Source: Stenotrophomonas sp. | GTDB lineage: Bacteria; Pseudomonadota; Gammaproteobacteria; Xanthomonadales; Xanthomonadaceae | Length of the DNA stretch: 9,802 nucleotides | Direction: 5' to 3' | NCBI GenBank assembly: GCA_003510825.1 | Contig: DOKO01000312.1 | Coordinates: 1 to 9,802, forward strand | Shown here: in pieces, positions 1-5,794 of the stretch | How the letters are laid out: every line of letters starts with the position of its first letter | How positions within the stretch are numbered: the stretch's first letter is position 1 | Translations under genes and position numbers: made by a program | Notes under the pieces: generated by a model | Databases searched by the model: none | What the model was told of the DNA's origin: nothing | The model's input: only the letters and a program-made list of their open reading frames with translations

Positions 1-333
1 CCAGTCGTGCACGGCCAGGGTGACCGGGCCGGTGATGCCCAGGTGCTTCAGCAGCGCCTCCAGGTCATCCACGCGCGACTGCAGGGTGTACTCGTAGCGC
101 TGGTCGTCGGGCTTGTCCGACAGGCCCATGCCGATGTGGTCCGGCACGATGCAGCGGTACGTGTCCGACAGGCCGGCCACCAGCGTGCGCCAGTAATAGC
201 TCCACGACGGGTTGCCGTGGACCATCACCACCACCTCGCCATCGCGCGGGCCTTCGTCGAGATAGCTCATCGACAGGCCGGGACGGACCTCGAAACGCTG
301 CGGGTGGGCGGGGTAACCGGGAAGCTGGGACAT
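1..333 (-). CDS. oleB: OleB, alpha/beta-hydrolase fold beta-lactone decarboxylase (5' part only)
   Basis: Only the first 111 codons are present; the gene runs off the left edge. OleB converts the cis-beta-lactone made by OleC into a long-chain cis-olefin plus CO2, in the cytoplasm, as part of an OleBCD assembly. Visible in the sequence are the haloalkane-dehalogenase-like oxyanion motif HGNPSWSYYW (residues 39-48), the strand-turn motif DHIGMGLSDKP (65-75), and HDW (109-111). In this family the Asp of HDW is the nucleophile (here Asp110), so the window ends one residue after it. The ATG at 333 is preceded by AGG nine bases upstream. It lies 61 bases downstream of oleA on the same strand, which supports OleB over a generic dehalogenase. 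The catalytic His and acid lie outside the window, so activity cannot be judged here. Confidence 0.88.
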   Translation of the reverse strand, partial: MSQLPGYPAHPQRFEVRPGLSMSYLDEGPRDGEVVVMVHGNPSWSYYWRTLVAGLSDTYRCIVPDHIGMGLSDKPDDQRYEYTLQSRVDDLEALLKHLGITGPVTLAVHDW

Positions 334-350
334 CGGATCGCACCTGTAGA

Positions 351-373
351 AAGGGCCGGTAGAACCGGCCCTT
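351..373 (-). repeat. Perfect hairpin between oleA and oleB
   Basis: AAGGGCCGGT (351-360) and ACCGGCCCTT (364-373) form a perfect 10-bp stem with a 3-base loop. It lies in the 61-base gap between the oleA stop and the oleB start. In the reading direction (minus) it is followed by TCTACAGG, with no T tract, so it is not a classical Rho-independent terminator. It could be a processing or mRNA-stabilising element, a partial attenuator, or a GTAG-type repeat, since GTAG precedes the stem on the plus strand at 346-349. The hairpin is certain; its role is inferred. Confidence 0.75.
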
Positions 374-394
374 GGAATCAACGCAGCGGGCTGC

Positions 395-1411
395 TTACCA
401 GACCACTTCAGCCATCGAGCAGTTCAGGCCCGAGCCGATGCCGAGCAGTGCGATGCGATCGCCCTTCTTCAGCTTGCCCAGCTGCTTGAGCTTGCTCAGC
501 ACGATCGGCACCGAGGCCGGGCCGATGTTGCCGTGCTCGCCGAAGATGGTCATGACCTTCTTCGGGTCGATGCCGAAGTTCTTGATGAACGCGGCGGTGT
601 GCGGCTGGCTGACCTGGTGGATGACGAACTGGTCCAGTTCCTCCACGGCCCAGCCGAGGGCGATCTTGGCGGCGGCAAAGGTCTTCTGCGCCAGCTTGAT
701 GCCTTCGATCAGCAGCAGGCGGGTGTCGGTGACCATGCGGTCCAGGTTGCCCAGGCACAGCTGGTTCCACTCGGTGGCCGAGCGGGTCACGCCACCCTTG
801 TAGCGCGGGGCGTCGGGCACCAGCTCCGAGCGCGCCATCACCATGGCGGCGGCACCCGAACCGGTGGTCAGGGCGGCCAGCTCGTTGCGGAAGTCGTCGG
901 CGGTGACGTCCGGGGCGGTCATCCGCTCCAGGGTCTTTTCGTACACCAGGTTGGCGGTCTCGCCATCCACCACCAGCGCGTAGTCGATGTCACCGCGCTC
1001 GAGCATGCGCGCAGCGATGTCCATGCCATTGATGAAGGCCAGGCAGGCATTGGCGACATCGAAGGTCATGCACTCGTCGCTGACGCCGAGGTTGCCGGAC
1101 ACGATGGAGGCCGTGGACGGCTCCAGGTAGTCGCGGCTGACCGAGGTGTTGACCAGCAGGCCAACCTGGCCGGCGGTGATGCCGGCATCTTCCAGCGCCT
1201 TGCGGCCGGCCATGGTGGCGGCATCGGAGGCGAGGACGCCGTGGTCCCACAGGCGGCGGGCGTGGATGCCGGCGATATCGCCGAGCACGTCGGTGCGGAT
1301 GCCCAGGCGATCCAACGTCGGCTGCAGCCGTTCGTTGATTTCCTTGGTCGTCAGCGTATGCGGCGCGTCGACGTGTGCCAGGCCGGCGATCGAGACATTC
1401 TTGAAGAGCAT
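395..1411 (-). CDS. oleA: OleA, thiolase-fold acyl-CoA head-to-head condensing enzyme
   Basis: The 338-residue protein belongs to the FabH/KAS III-like thiolase superfamily. OleA joins two fatty acyl-CoAs by a non-decarboxylative Claisen condensation to a beta-keto acid, the first step of long-chain olefin synthesis; it acts in the cytoplasm. Active-site features are visible: Cys123 in DVANACLAFING, Glu97 in SRDYLEPSTAS (the glutamate that distinguishes OleA from FabH), His265 in VIHQVS and Asn295 in GEHGNIGPAS. The spacing among these residues matches that published for Xanthomonas campestris OleA, allowing for a constant numbering offset of 20. I chose the ATG at 1411 (MLFKNVSIAG) over an in-frame TTG at 1426 because known OleA proteins start MLF. 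The upstream Shine-Dalgarno is weak. oleB follows on the same strand, so this is the first gene of the ole operon. Confidence 0.95.
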   Translation of the reverse strand: MLFKNVSIAGLAHVDAPHTLTTKEINERLQPTLDRLGIRTDVLGDIAGIHARRLWDHGVLASDAATMAGRKALEDAGITAGQVGLLVNTSVSRDYLEPSTASIVSGNLGVSDECMTFDVANACLAFINGMDIAARMLERGDIDYALVVDGETANLVYEKTLERMTAPDVTADDFRNELAALTTGSGAAAMVMARSELVPDAPRYKGGVTRSATEWNQLCLGNLDRMVTDTRLLLIEGIKLAQKTFAAAKIALGWAVEELDQFVIHQVSQPHTAAFIKNFGIDPKKVMTIFGEHGNIGPASVPIVLSKLKQLGKLKKGDRIALLGIGSGLNCSMAEVVW

Positions 1412-1448
1412 CGAAGTTAGCGCCAAGGCTCAGGCAAAAGGGGGCGCT

Positions 1449-1457
1449 ATTCTATAA
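1449..1457 (-). promoter_or_regulatory. Candidate -10 element for oleA
   Basis: The minus strand reads TTATAGAAT here, close to TATAAT and the only AT-rich block upstream of oleA. It would place the transcription start near 1442-1444, about 30 bases before the ATG. No convincing -35 hexamer is visible at 16-18 bases, so this is a tentative call. Confidence 0.35.
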
Positions 1458-1512
1458 CCCCCGGGCTTTCACCGCATCTTTACGAATTCAGCCTTGGCCG
1501 TATGGTCCCTGT

Positions 1513-1830
1513 TCAGCGCGGCGGGCACTGGAACGCGGCGAAGCGCTGGCTGCCGTCGGCCGGGGCCGCAGCGGCCTGCACGGCGTTGGCGCCGGCACTG
1601 GGGGCCTCGTTGCGGGCCAGGGTTTCCAGCTCTTCCTGGACGCGCAGCGGGTTGCGGTTGTAGAAGCCGACCTTGCTCTTCACGGTCACCACGACCTCAC
1701 CCTTGGTGATGCAGCCCGCCGGCAGCGGGCCCGCCGGGAGCACGCGCACGGTCTTTCCGGCCGGTTCCATCGGCACCCAGGTGCAGGCCGTGACGGTGAG
1801 CAGCAGGGACGACAGCAGCAGAAGGCGCAT
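1513..1830 (-). CDS. Small DUF4156-type lipoprotein
   Basis: The 105-residue protein begins with a lipoprotein signal peptide: a positive start, a leucine-rich core and the lipobox VTAC, so Cys16 would be lipidated after cleavage. The mature part (TWVPMEP..., then a central KVGFYNRNP and ELETLARNEA) resembles the DUF4156 family of enterobacterial and xanthomonad outer-membrane lipoproteins, in which a C-x-W-V start and a terminal ARNEA-x-x-GAN motif recur. No enzymatic residues are evident and the function is unknown. The ATG at 1830 has AGGA seven bases upstream, a good Shine-Dalgarno. It is read toward oleA, but about 100 bases with a candidate promoter lie between, so it is probably a separate transcription unit. 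Family assignment is from memory of the motif. Confidence 0.8.
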   Translation of the reverse strand: MRLLLLSSLLLTVTACTWVPMEPAGKTVRVLPAGPLPAGCITKGEVVVTVKSKVGFYNRNPLRVQEELETLARNEAPSAGANAVQAAAAPADGSQRFAAFQCPPR

Positions 1831-1896
1831 GGGCAGATCCTGGAAGGGTATGGGGCGATTCTGCCTGAACAGCCTGAATCGGGGGTAGCCGGGGGT

Positions 1897-1929
1897 GGGG
1901 TCGGATCCCCCGCAGGGGGCTCTGACCCC
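1897..1929 (+). repeat. Palindromic repeat, GGGGTCGGATCCC...GGGCTCTGACCCC type, copy 1
   Basis: The left arm GGGGTCGGATCCCCC and right arm GGGGGCTCTGACCCC enclose the 3-base loop GCA. The arms are complementary except at two positions: one G-T wobble and one asymmetric mismatch ten bases in (GGAT opposite GCTC). Hairpins of this sequence type recur in Stenotrophomonas intergenic regions, as I recall. The copy lies between the protease gene and the lipoprotein gene, both read leftward, where it could cut read-through. Confidence 0.8.
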
Positions 1930-1940
1930 AGATGCACGAA

Positions 1941-1977
1941 GGGGTCGGAGCCCTCCCGATGGGAGGGATCCGACCCC
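1941..1977 (-). repeat. Palindromic repeat of the same type, copy 2, opposite orientation
   Basis: The left arm GGGGTCGGAGCCCTCCC and right arm GGGAGGGATCCGACCCC form a 17-base stem around the loop GAT. A single mismatch sits at the same tenth position as in copy 1, but with the arms exchanged, so this copy is inverted relative to copy 1. It begins 11 bases after copy 1 and ends 15 bases from the protease stop codon (1993-1995). It is a plausible mRNA 3'-end structure for the protease transcript. Confidence 0.8.
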
Positions 1978-1992
1978 ATGCCGCGTCCAGCC

Positions 1993-4842
1993 TTATTTCT
2001 TGACCGGGTTGCCTTCGGCGTCGATCACGGTCACTTCGCCCAGCTTCAGCGCGCGCACGGCCGCTTCGGTCTGCTTGAGGTCACCCACCACCACCCAGGT
2101 CAGGCCCTGCGGCTTGATCGCGGCGGCGGCCTGCTGCACCTGCGCCGGGGTCATCGCCTCGATCTCGGCCTTGCGGCGCACCACGTAATCGTCCGGGCGC
2201 TTGAACTGCACGATGCTGCCGATGGTCGAGGCCACCGCAGCGGCGGTCTCATAGGCGCCCGGCAGGCTCAGGGTCTGGATGTTGCGGATGCGGTTGACCT
2301 CGGCCTCGGTGGCCGGCTTGCTGCCATCGGCGAACTCGGCGATCTCCTTGCGCATTTCCGCCAGGGCCGGACCGGTCTTGTCGATCTGCACCGGCGCCAT
2401 CGCCATCCACGGGCGCTGGCCCACGGTGCTGCTGGCGCTGCTGCGGGCGCCGTAGGACCAGTGCTTGTCCTCGCGCAGGTTCATGTTCAGGCGCGAGGTG
2501 AAGTCGCCGCCGAGCACACCGTTGGCGATGTCGAAGCGGGTCGAGCCGGGGTCGCTGGACGGCGCCACCACCTGGCCGGCGAACAGGTTGGCCTGCACCG
2601 CACCCGGCTGGTCGATCAGGAACACGCGCGGAGCGGTCGGCACGGCCACGGCGGTGCTGGCCTTGATCACCGGCGCATCGCCGCTGGCCTTCCAGTCGCC
2701 CAGCTGCTTGTCCAGCAGCGGCACGATCTCGGCCAGGGTGGTGTCACCGACCACGATCAGGGTGCCGTCCTGCGGGCGCAGCCAGTCGCGGTGGAAGTCG
2801 ACCAGGTCTTCGCGGCCCAGGCTGGTGATCGCCGCTTCGTCACCGCTGCCGGTGAACGGAATGGCGTACGGGTGGTCCTTGCCGTACAGCAGCGGCGGCA
2901 GCACGCGCATGGCCACCGCGTTCGGGTTGACCTTCTCCTGCTTGATGCCGGCGATCCACGAGGCCTTGACGCGGTCGATCTCGCCCTGCTCGAAGCGCGG
3001 CTCGCGCAGCAGGTCGCGGTACAGCGCCAGCGACGGCACCAGGTTCTCCTTCAGTGCCGACAGGTCGACGGTCACCGAATCCAGGCCGGCGCCCGCGTCC
3101 AGGCTGGCGCCCAGCGCGTCGGCCGCATCGGCGAAGGCCAGCGAACCCAGCTTGCCGGCACCTTCGGTCATCAGGTTCATGGTGAAGTTGGCGGTGCCCG
3201 GCTTGCGGCCCTGGTCGGCGGTGAAGCCGCCCGGGAACTGGTAGCTGAACTGCACCACCGGAATCTCGTGGCGCTCGGCCAGCACCACGGTGGTGCCGTT
3301 CTTCAGGGTGGCACGCTGCAGCGCCGGGAACTTCAGCTGCGGGAACTCGCGGGTCTGCGGCACACCGGCCTTGCGGTCGACCTGCTCCGGCAGGGTGCTG
3401 TACTTGCTGTCCACGGCCGGCACGTTGAACGGCTTCGGCGTGGCCGAGGCTTCTTCCTGCAGCGCGACGCGCTCACCCGGCTCGACCACCAGGGTGTGGC
3501 TGCCCTTGTCCAGCCACTGCGCGCCCACGCGCTTGAGGTCGGCGGCGGTGGCCTTGTCGATGTTGGCCAGCGAGGTGCGGAAGCAGCCCGGGTCGCCGGT
3601 GTAGACCGCGCACTCGGCCAGCGCGTCGGCCTTGCCGCCGAAGCCACCAATGCGCTCGATGCCGCGGATGAAGCCGGCGCGGAAGCCGGTCTTGGCGCGC
3701 GACAGCTCGTCGGCGGTCGGGCCGTCCTTCAGCAGGCGCTCGATCTCCTCATCGATGATCTTCTCGACCTGGGCCGGGTCCTGGCCCTGCTTCACGGTGG
3801 CCATGACCATGAAGTTGGAGCCCAGCTGCGAGCCGTAGGCACCGGCGCTGATGTTGTCCACCAGCTTGTCCTGGTGCTGCAGGCGCTGGCTCAGGCGCGA
3901 GGACTTGGCGCCACCAAGGATCTGCCCCAGCAGCTGCAGCTGGTCGATGTCGGTGGTGCCGACCTGGGCCACGTTCCAGGCGCGGTAGATGCGCGCCTGC
4001 GGCACCTTGTCGTTCATCACTTCGCGGGTGTCGGCATCGCGCTTGGCGACGTCCACCTTCGGCTGGGCCATGGTCGGGCCGGCCGGAATGCTGCCGAAGT
4101 ACTTGGCGGCCTTTTCCTTGGCGGTGGCCAGGTCGATGTCGCCGGCCAGCACCAGCACCGCGTTGTTGGGGCCGTACCAGGTACGGAACCAGGTCTTGAC
4201 GTCATCCAGCGAGGCGGCGTTGAGGTCGTTCATCGAACCGATGACGCTGTGGTGGTACGGGTGGCCGACCGGGTACAGCGAACGGTTGATCTTCTCCCAC
4301 ACCTGGCCATAGGGCTGGTTCTCGCCCTGGCGCTTCTCGTTCTGCACCACGCCGCGCTGCTCGTCCAGCGCCGCCTGGTCGATCGCACCGACCAGGTGGC
4401 CCATGCGGTCCGATTCCATCCACAGCGCCATGTCCAGCGCGGTGGTGGGCACGTTCTCGAAGTAGTTGGTGCGGTCGGTGTTGGTCGTGCCGTTCTGGCC
4501 CGTGGCACCGACCTGCTTGAAGGGCTCGAAGTACTCGCCGTCGTGGTTCTCGCTGCTCTGGAACATCAGGTGTTCGAACAGGTGCGCGAAACCGGTACGG
4601 CCAGCCGGCTCGTCCTTGCTGCCCACGTGGTACCAGATGTTGACCGCGACGATCGGCGCCTTGCGGTCGGTATGCACGATCACGCGCAGGCCGTTGGGCA
4701 GGGTGAACTGCTCGAACGGGATATCGACCTTGGTGGCGGCGGCCGGCTTGGCCGCCAGTGCGGCGGTCGGCGCAAGCGTGCCGAGGGCGGTACTGAGGGC
4801 GACGGCCAGCAGCGCGGTGCGCGGGCGCAGTGCGAGAGACAT
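1993..4842 (-). CDS. Periplasmic M16-family zinc metalloprotease, two tandem M16 units
   Basis: This encodes 949 residues of a pitrilysin/insulinase-family peptidase. Residues 1-31 form a signal peptide ending TAALAA, so the enzyme is exported. The N-terminal unit carries the inverted zinc motif HLFEH (His87, Glu90, His91), with the third ligand most likely Glu169 in VVQNEKRQ. The second M16 unit starts around residue 525 (LPALQRATLKNGTTVVLAE) and has TMNLMTEGA where the zinc motif would be, so it is the usual non-catalytic half that closes the peptide chamber. The length fits two-unit bacterial M16 proteins. I chose the ATG at 4842, not the in-frame GTG at 4911, because AAGGA lies seven bases upstream and the signal peptide starts there. 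A weak -10 (TAGGAT, minus strand, 4875-4880) is possible. Natural substrates cannot be read from the sequence; degradation of periplasmic or transit peptides is the family theme. Confidence 0.93.
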   Translation of the reverse strand: MSLALRPRTALLAVALSTALGTLAPTAALAAKPAAATKVDIPFEQFTLPNGLRVIVHTDRKAPIVAVNIWYHVGSKDEPAGRTGFAHLFEHLMFQSSENHDGEYFEPFKQVGATGQNGTTNTDRTNYFENVPTTALDMALWMESDRMGHLVGAIDQAALDEQRGVVQNEKRQGENQPYGQVWEKINRSLYPVGHPYHHSVIGSMNDLNAASLDDVKTWFRTWYGPNNAVLVLAGDIDLATAKEKAAKYFGSIPAGPTMAQPKVDVAKRDADTREVMNDKVPQARIYRAWNVAQVGTTDIDQLQLLGQILGGAKSSRLSQRLQHQDKLVDNISAGAYGSQLGSNFMVMATVKQGQDPAQVEKIIDEEIERLLKDGPTADELSRAKTGFRAGFIRGIERIGGFGGKADALAECAVYTGDPGCFRTSLANIDKATAADLKRVGAQWLDKGSHTLVVEPGERVALQEEASATPKPFNVPAVDSKYSTLPEQVDRKAGVPQTREFPQLKFPALQRATLKNGTTVVLAERHEIPVVQFSYQFPGGFTADQGRKPGTANFTMNLMTEGAGKLGSLAFADAADALGASLDAGAGLDSVTVDLSALKENLVPSLALYRDLLREPRFEQGEIDRVKASWIAGIKQEKVNPNAVAMRVLPPLLYGKDHPYAIPFTGSGDEAAITSLGREDLVDFHRDWLRPQDGTLIVVGDTTLAEIVPLLDKQLGDWKASGDAPVIKASTAVAVPTAPRVFLIDQPGAVQANLFAGQVVAPSSDPGSTRFDIANGVLGGDFTSRLNMNLREDKHWSYGARSSASSTVGQRPWMAMAPVQIDKTGPALAEMRKEIAEFADGSKPATEAEVNRIRNIQTLSLPGAYETAAAVASTIGSIVQFKRPDDYVVRRKAEIEAMTPAQVQQAAAAIKPQGLTWVVVGDLKQTEAAVRALKLGEVTVIDAEGNPVKK

Positions 4843-4989
4843 TTCCGGATCCTTGGTCACGTTGGTGAATCGCGATCCTAGCGCGCGGGCGCGGGCGCCG
4901 GTATCGGCCACCAGTCACTGGGGGTGTTTGCCGCCGAGGGCCTCCCGGGCCCGCTTCGGGGCGGTCACGAGCCGCCGGGTTCATCGTCC

Positions 4990-5039
4990 GGACAGTGTCC
5001 ACCGCCGTTCGAACGGACAGGTGTCCGCCCTGCGGACAC
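4990..5039. promoter_or_regulatory. Cluster of GGACA/TGTCC palindromes, candidate enhancer-binding sites
   Basis: Within 50 bases there are GGACAGTGTCC (4990-5000), the 12-base palindrome CCGTTCGAACGG (5005-5016), GGACAGGTGTCC (5015-5026), and a perfect 8-bp hairpin GTGTCCGC/GCGGACAC (5021-5028 and 5032-5039). Five TGTC tetramers are therefore present, counting both strands. They lie about 118 to 71 bases upstream of the predicted sigma-54 start, where bacterial enhancer-binding proteins usually act. PilR of Pseudomonas is described as binding repeated TGTC motifs at a similar distance, so a PilR-like regulator is a reasonable guess. The palindromes are seen; the binding is inferred. They could also act on the divergent protease gene. 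Confidence 0.55.
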
Positions 5040-5081
5040 TCTTCGCTCGCCTCAAAACCCTTTCAAATCAATGGCCTGTAG

Positions 5082-5098
5082 TTGGCACGGGGATTGCT
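5082..5098 (+). promoter_or_regulatory. Sigma-54 (RpoN) promoter
   Basis: TTGGCACGGGGATTGCT matches the sigma-54 consensus YTGGCACGrNNNTTGCW at every fixed position: TGGCACG (-24 element, 5083-5089), four bases, then TTGC (-12 element, 5094-5097). Transcription would start near 5109, giving a leader of about 139 bases before the ATG at 5248. It faces the exported-protein gene. Transcription from it would need an activator with an AAA+ domain, fitting the palindrome cluster upstream. Confidence 0.8.
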
Positions 5099-5115
5099 CT
5101 GTATTTCCCGTGCCA
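5083..5115. repeat. Inverted repeat enclosing the sigma-54 promoter
   Basis: TGGCACGGG (5083-5091) and CCCGTGCCA (5107-5115) are perfect 9-base inverted arms separated by 15 bases. The left arm is the -24 element itself and the right arm covers the predicted transcription start. The mirrored arm does not have a correctly spaced TTGC, so it is not a second sigma-54 promoter on the minus strand. Confidence 0.7.
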
Positions 5116-5143
5116 GGAAGGGCTTCAGATCCAAAATGACTGG

Positions 5144-5251
5144 ATGCTGAACAAAAGCAAGGATTTGAAAATTTTCCTTGCAAGCCCCGAATTGGTGTTC
5201 TACCTTACTACCACACCACCGCTCACCAACACTAAACAGGCCCCGTCATGA
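5144..5251 (+). CDS. Possible 35-codon leader ORF overlapping the next start codon
   Basis: An ATG at 5144 opens a frame of 35 codons (MLNKSKDLKIFLASPELVFY...) whose TGA stop at 5249-5251 overlaps the ATG of the exported-protein gene in an ATGA arrangement, typical of translational coupling. It would lie wholly inside the leader of the sigma-54 transcript. There is no good Shine-Dalgarno before it, and the codon content is unlike the GC-rich genes nearby, so it may be chance. A second ATG at 5136 opens only four codons. Confidence 0.3.
   Translation: MLNKSKDLKIFLASPELVFYLTTTPPLTNTKQAPS
5157..5181 (+). other. Leader hairpin with an AT-rich core
   Basis: GCAAGGA (5157-5163) and TCCTTGC (5175-5181) form a 7-bp stem; the intervening bases include the palindrome GAAAATTTTC (5167-5176), which overlaps the right arm and could form a competing structure. 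No T tract follows, so it does not look like a terminator. It sits in the predicted leader, about 70 bases before the start codon, and hides an AAGGA that could otherwise be a ribosome binding site. Its role is unknown. Confidence 0.5.
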
Positions 5252-5724
5252 ACACCAAGACCATTGCCATCGCCATCGCCCTGATTGCCGGCACCGCGGT
5301 TGTTTCGTCGGTGCAGGCCTCCGAATCCATCAAGACCCTGTCCACCGTGCAGGTCCGCCCGGCCGCCGACCAGCTGGCCCAGCAGGCCTGGGAACAGGCC
5401 AGCGGCATCGTCACCCTCGCCACCGTGGAAGTGCGCCCCAGCGCCGACCAGCTGGCCGAGCGCGACGGCTTCATCGCCGCCCCGGTCGCCGCCGCCCTGC
5501 CGATCACCACCCTGGCCGCCGTCGAAGTGCGCCCGAGCCTGGAACAGCGCGTGGCCCTGGCCGCCGAGCTGGAAGCCCAGCGTTACGCCGCCACCCTGGC
5601 CGCCGCCGCCACCAGCGTCGCCAACCAGGTCATCACCAACCTGCCGGCCCTGCAGGTGCGCCCGAGTTCTGCCGATCTGCAGGCCCTGGCCACCGAAACC
5701 GCCCAGGTCCTGCTGCGCCCGTAA
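5248..5724 (+). CDS. Exported protein with four VxVRP repeats, function unknown
   Basis: The 158-residue protein begins with a clear Sec signal peptide (Lys4, hydrophobic core 6-19, likely cleavage after VQA at residue 24). The mature part is built from four imperfect copies of a motif near I-x-T-L-x-x-V-x-V-R-P-S-A-D-Q-L-A, with the RP pairs at 37-38, 63-64, 95-96 and 138-139. The chain ends LLRP, perhaps a fifth, truncated copy. Spacing between copies grows (26, 32, 43 residues), the linkers being alanine-rich and probably helical. No cysteines, no lipobox, no prepilin motif and no known enzyme motif are visible. The ATG has AGG seven bases upstream. Upstream lie a sigma-54 promoter and palindromes; downstream a hairpin separates it from trmL. 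I do not recognise the family; a lineage-specific periplasmic or secreted protein is the safest description. Confidence 0.85.
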   Translation: MNTKTIAIAIALIAGTAVVSSVQASESIKTLSTVQVRPAADQLAQQAWEQASGIVTLATVEVRPSADQLAERDGFIAAPVAAALPITTLAAVEVRPSLEQRVALAAELEAQRYAATLAAAATSVANQVITNLPALQVRPSSADLQALATETAQVLLRP

Positions 5725-5732
5725 GCGGCGTC

Positions 5733-5753
5733 CGCCCTGCCCCGCGCAGGGCG
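5733..5753 (+). terminator. Hairpin after the exported-protein gene
   Basis: CGCCCTGC (5733-5740) pairs perfectly with GCAGGGCG (5746-5753) around a 5-base loop, nine bases after the TAA stop. There is no T tract, so strong intrinsic termination is doubtful, but the place and the GC-rich stem suggest it marks the transcript end. Confidence 0.4.
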
Positions 5754-5780
5754 TGCGCCGTAATGGCGGCATCGGTCGCA

Positions 5781-5788
5781 GGTACACT
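5781..5788 (+). promoter_or_regulatory. Candidate -10 element for trmL
   Basis: GGTACACT holds a -10-like TACACT at 5783-5788, with its end seven bases before the trmL ATG at 5795. Transcription from it would begin at or next to the start codon, implying a leaderless message. That would explain the lack of a properly spaced Shine-Dalgarno. A closely similar GGTACCCT lies at 8229-8236 upstream of the ETF-QO gene. No good -35 is seen. Confidence 0.4.
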
Positions 5789-5794
5789 GCAGCG

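Larger units (their letters stand above)
4843..5247. other. Divergent intergenic control region, 405 bases
   Basis: No conserved protein-coding gene is seen here apart from a possible short leader ORF. From left to right it holds the protease 5' region (4843-4990, very GC-rich, weak -10 only), a palindrome cluster (4990-5039), a sigma-54 promoter (5082-5098) inside an inverted repeat, an AT-rich stretch with a hairpin (5157-5181), and the ribosome binding site CAGG (5237-5240) of the exported-protein gene. The AT content rises clearly from about 5050 onward compared with the genes on both sides. Confidence 0.8.

Noticed and set aside
533..1420. A 295-codon plus-strand open frame
   Set aside because: It is antisense to oleA, whose catalytic residues are all present; no independent support.
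1978..4881. A 967-codon plus-strand open frame opposite the protease
   Set aside because: It is rich in His, Arg, Gly and Ala with no recognisable domain and lies antisense to a clear M16 protease; a GC-rich shadow frame.
4843..4911. Extension of the protease to a GTG start at 4911
   Set aside because: It would add 23 residues before the signal peptide, and the strong AAGGA lies just before the ATG at 4842.
5005..5016. CCGTTCGAACGG as a LexA (SOS) box
   Set aside because: It is a gapless palindrome and lacks the CTGT-N8-ACAG or GAAC-N4-GTTC spacing of known LexA sites.
4990..5039. CRISPR-like short repeats
   Set aside because: The repeated units are 5-base palindrome halves with 19-25 base offsets and no uniform spacers; they fit operator-type sites instead.
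5178..5206. A sigma-70 promoter (TTGCAA, 17 bases, TACCTT) for the exported-protein gene
   Set aside because: The spacing is ideal but the -10 matches consensus at only three of six positions; kept as a weak alternative and not listed as a feature.
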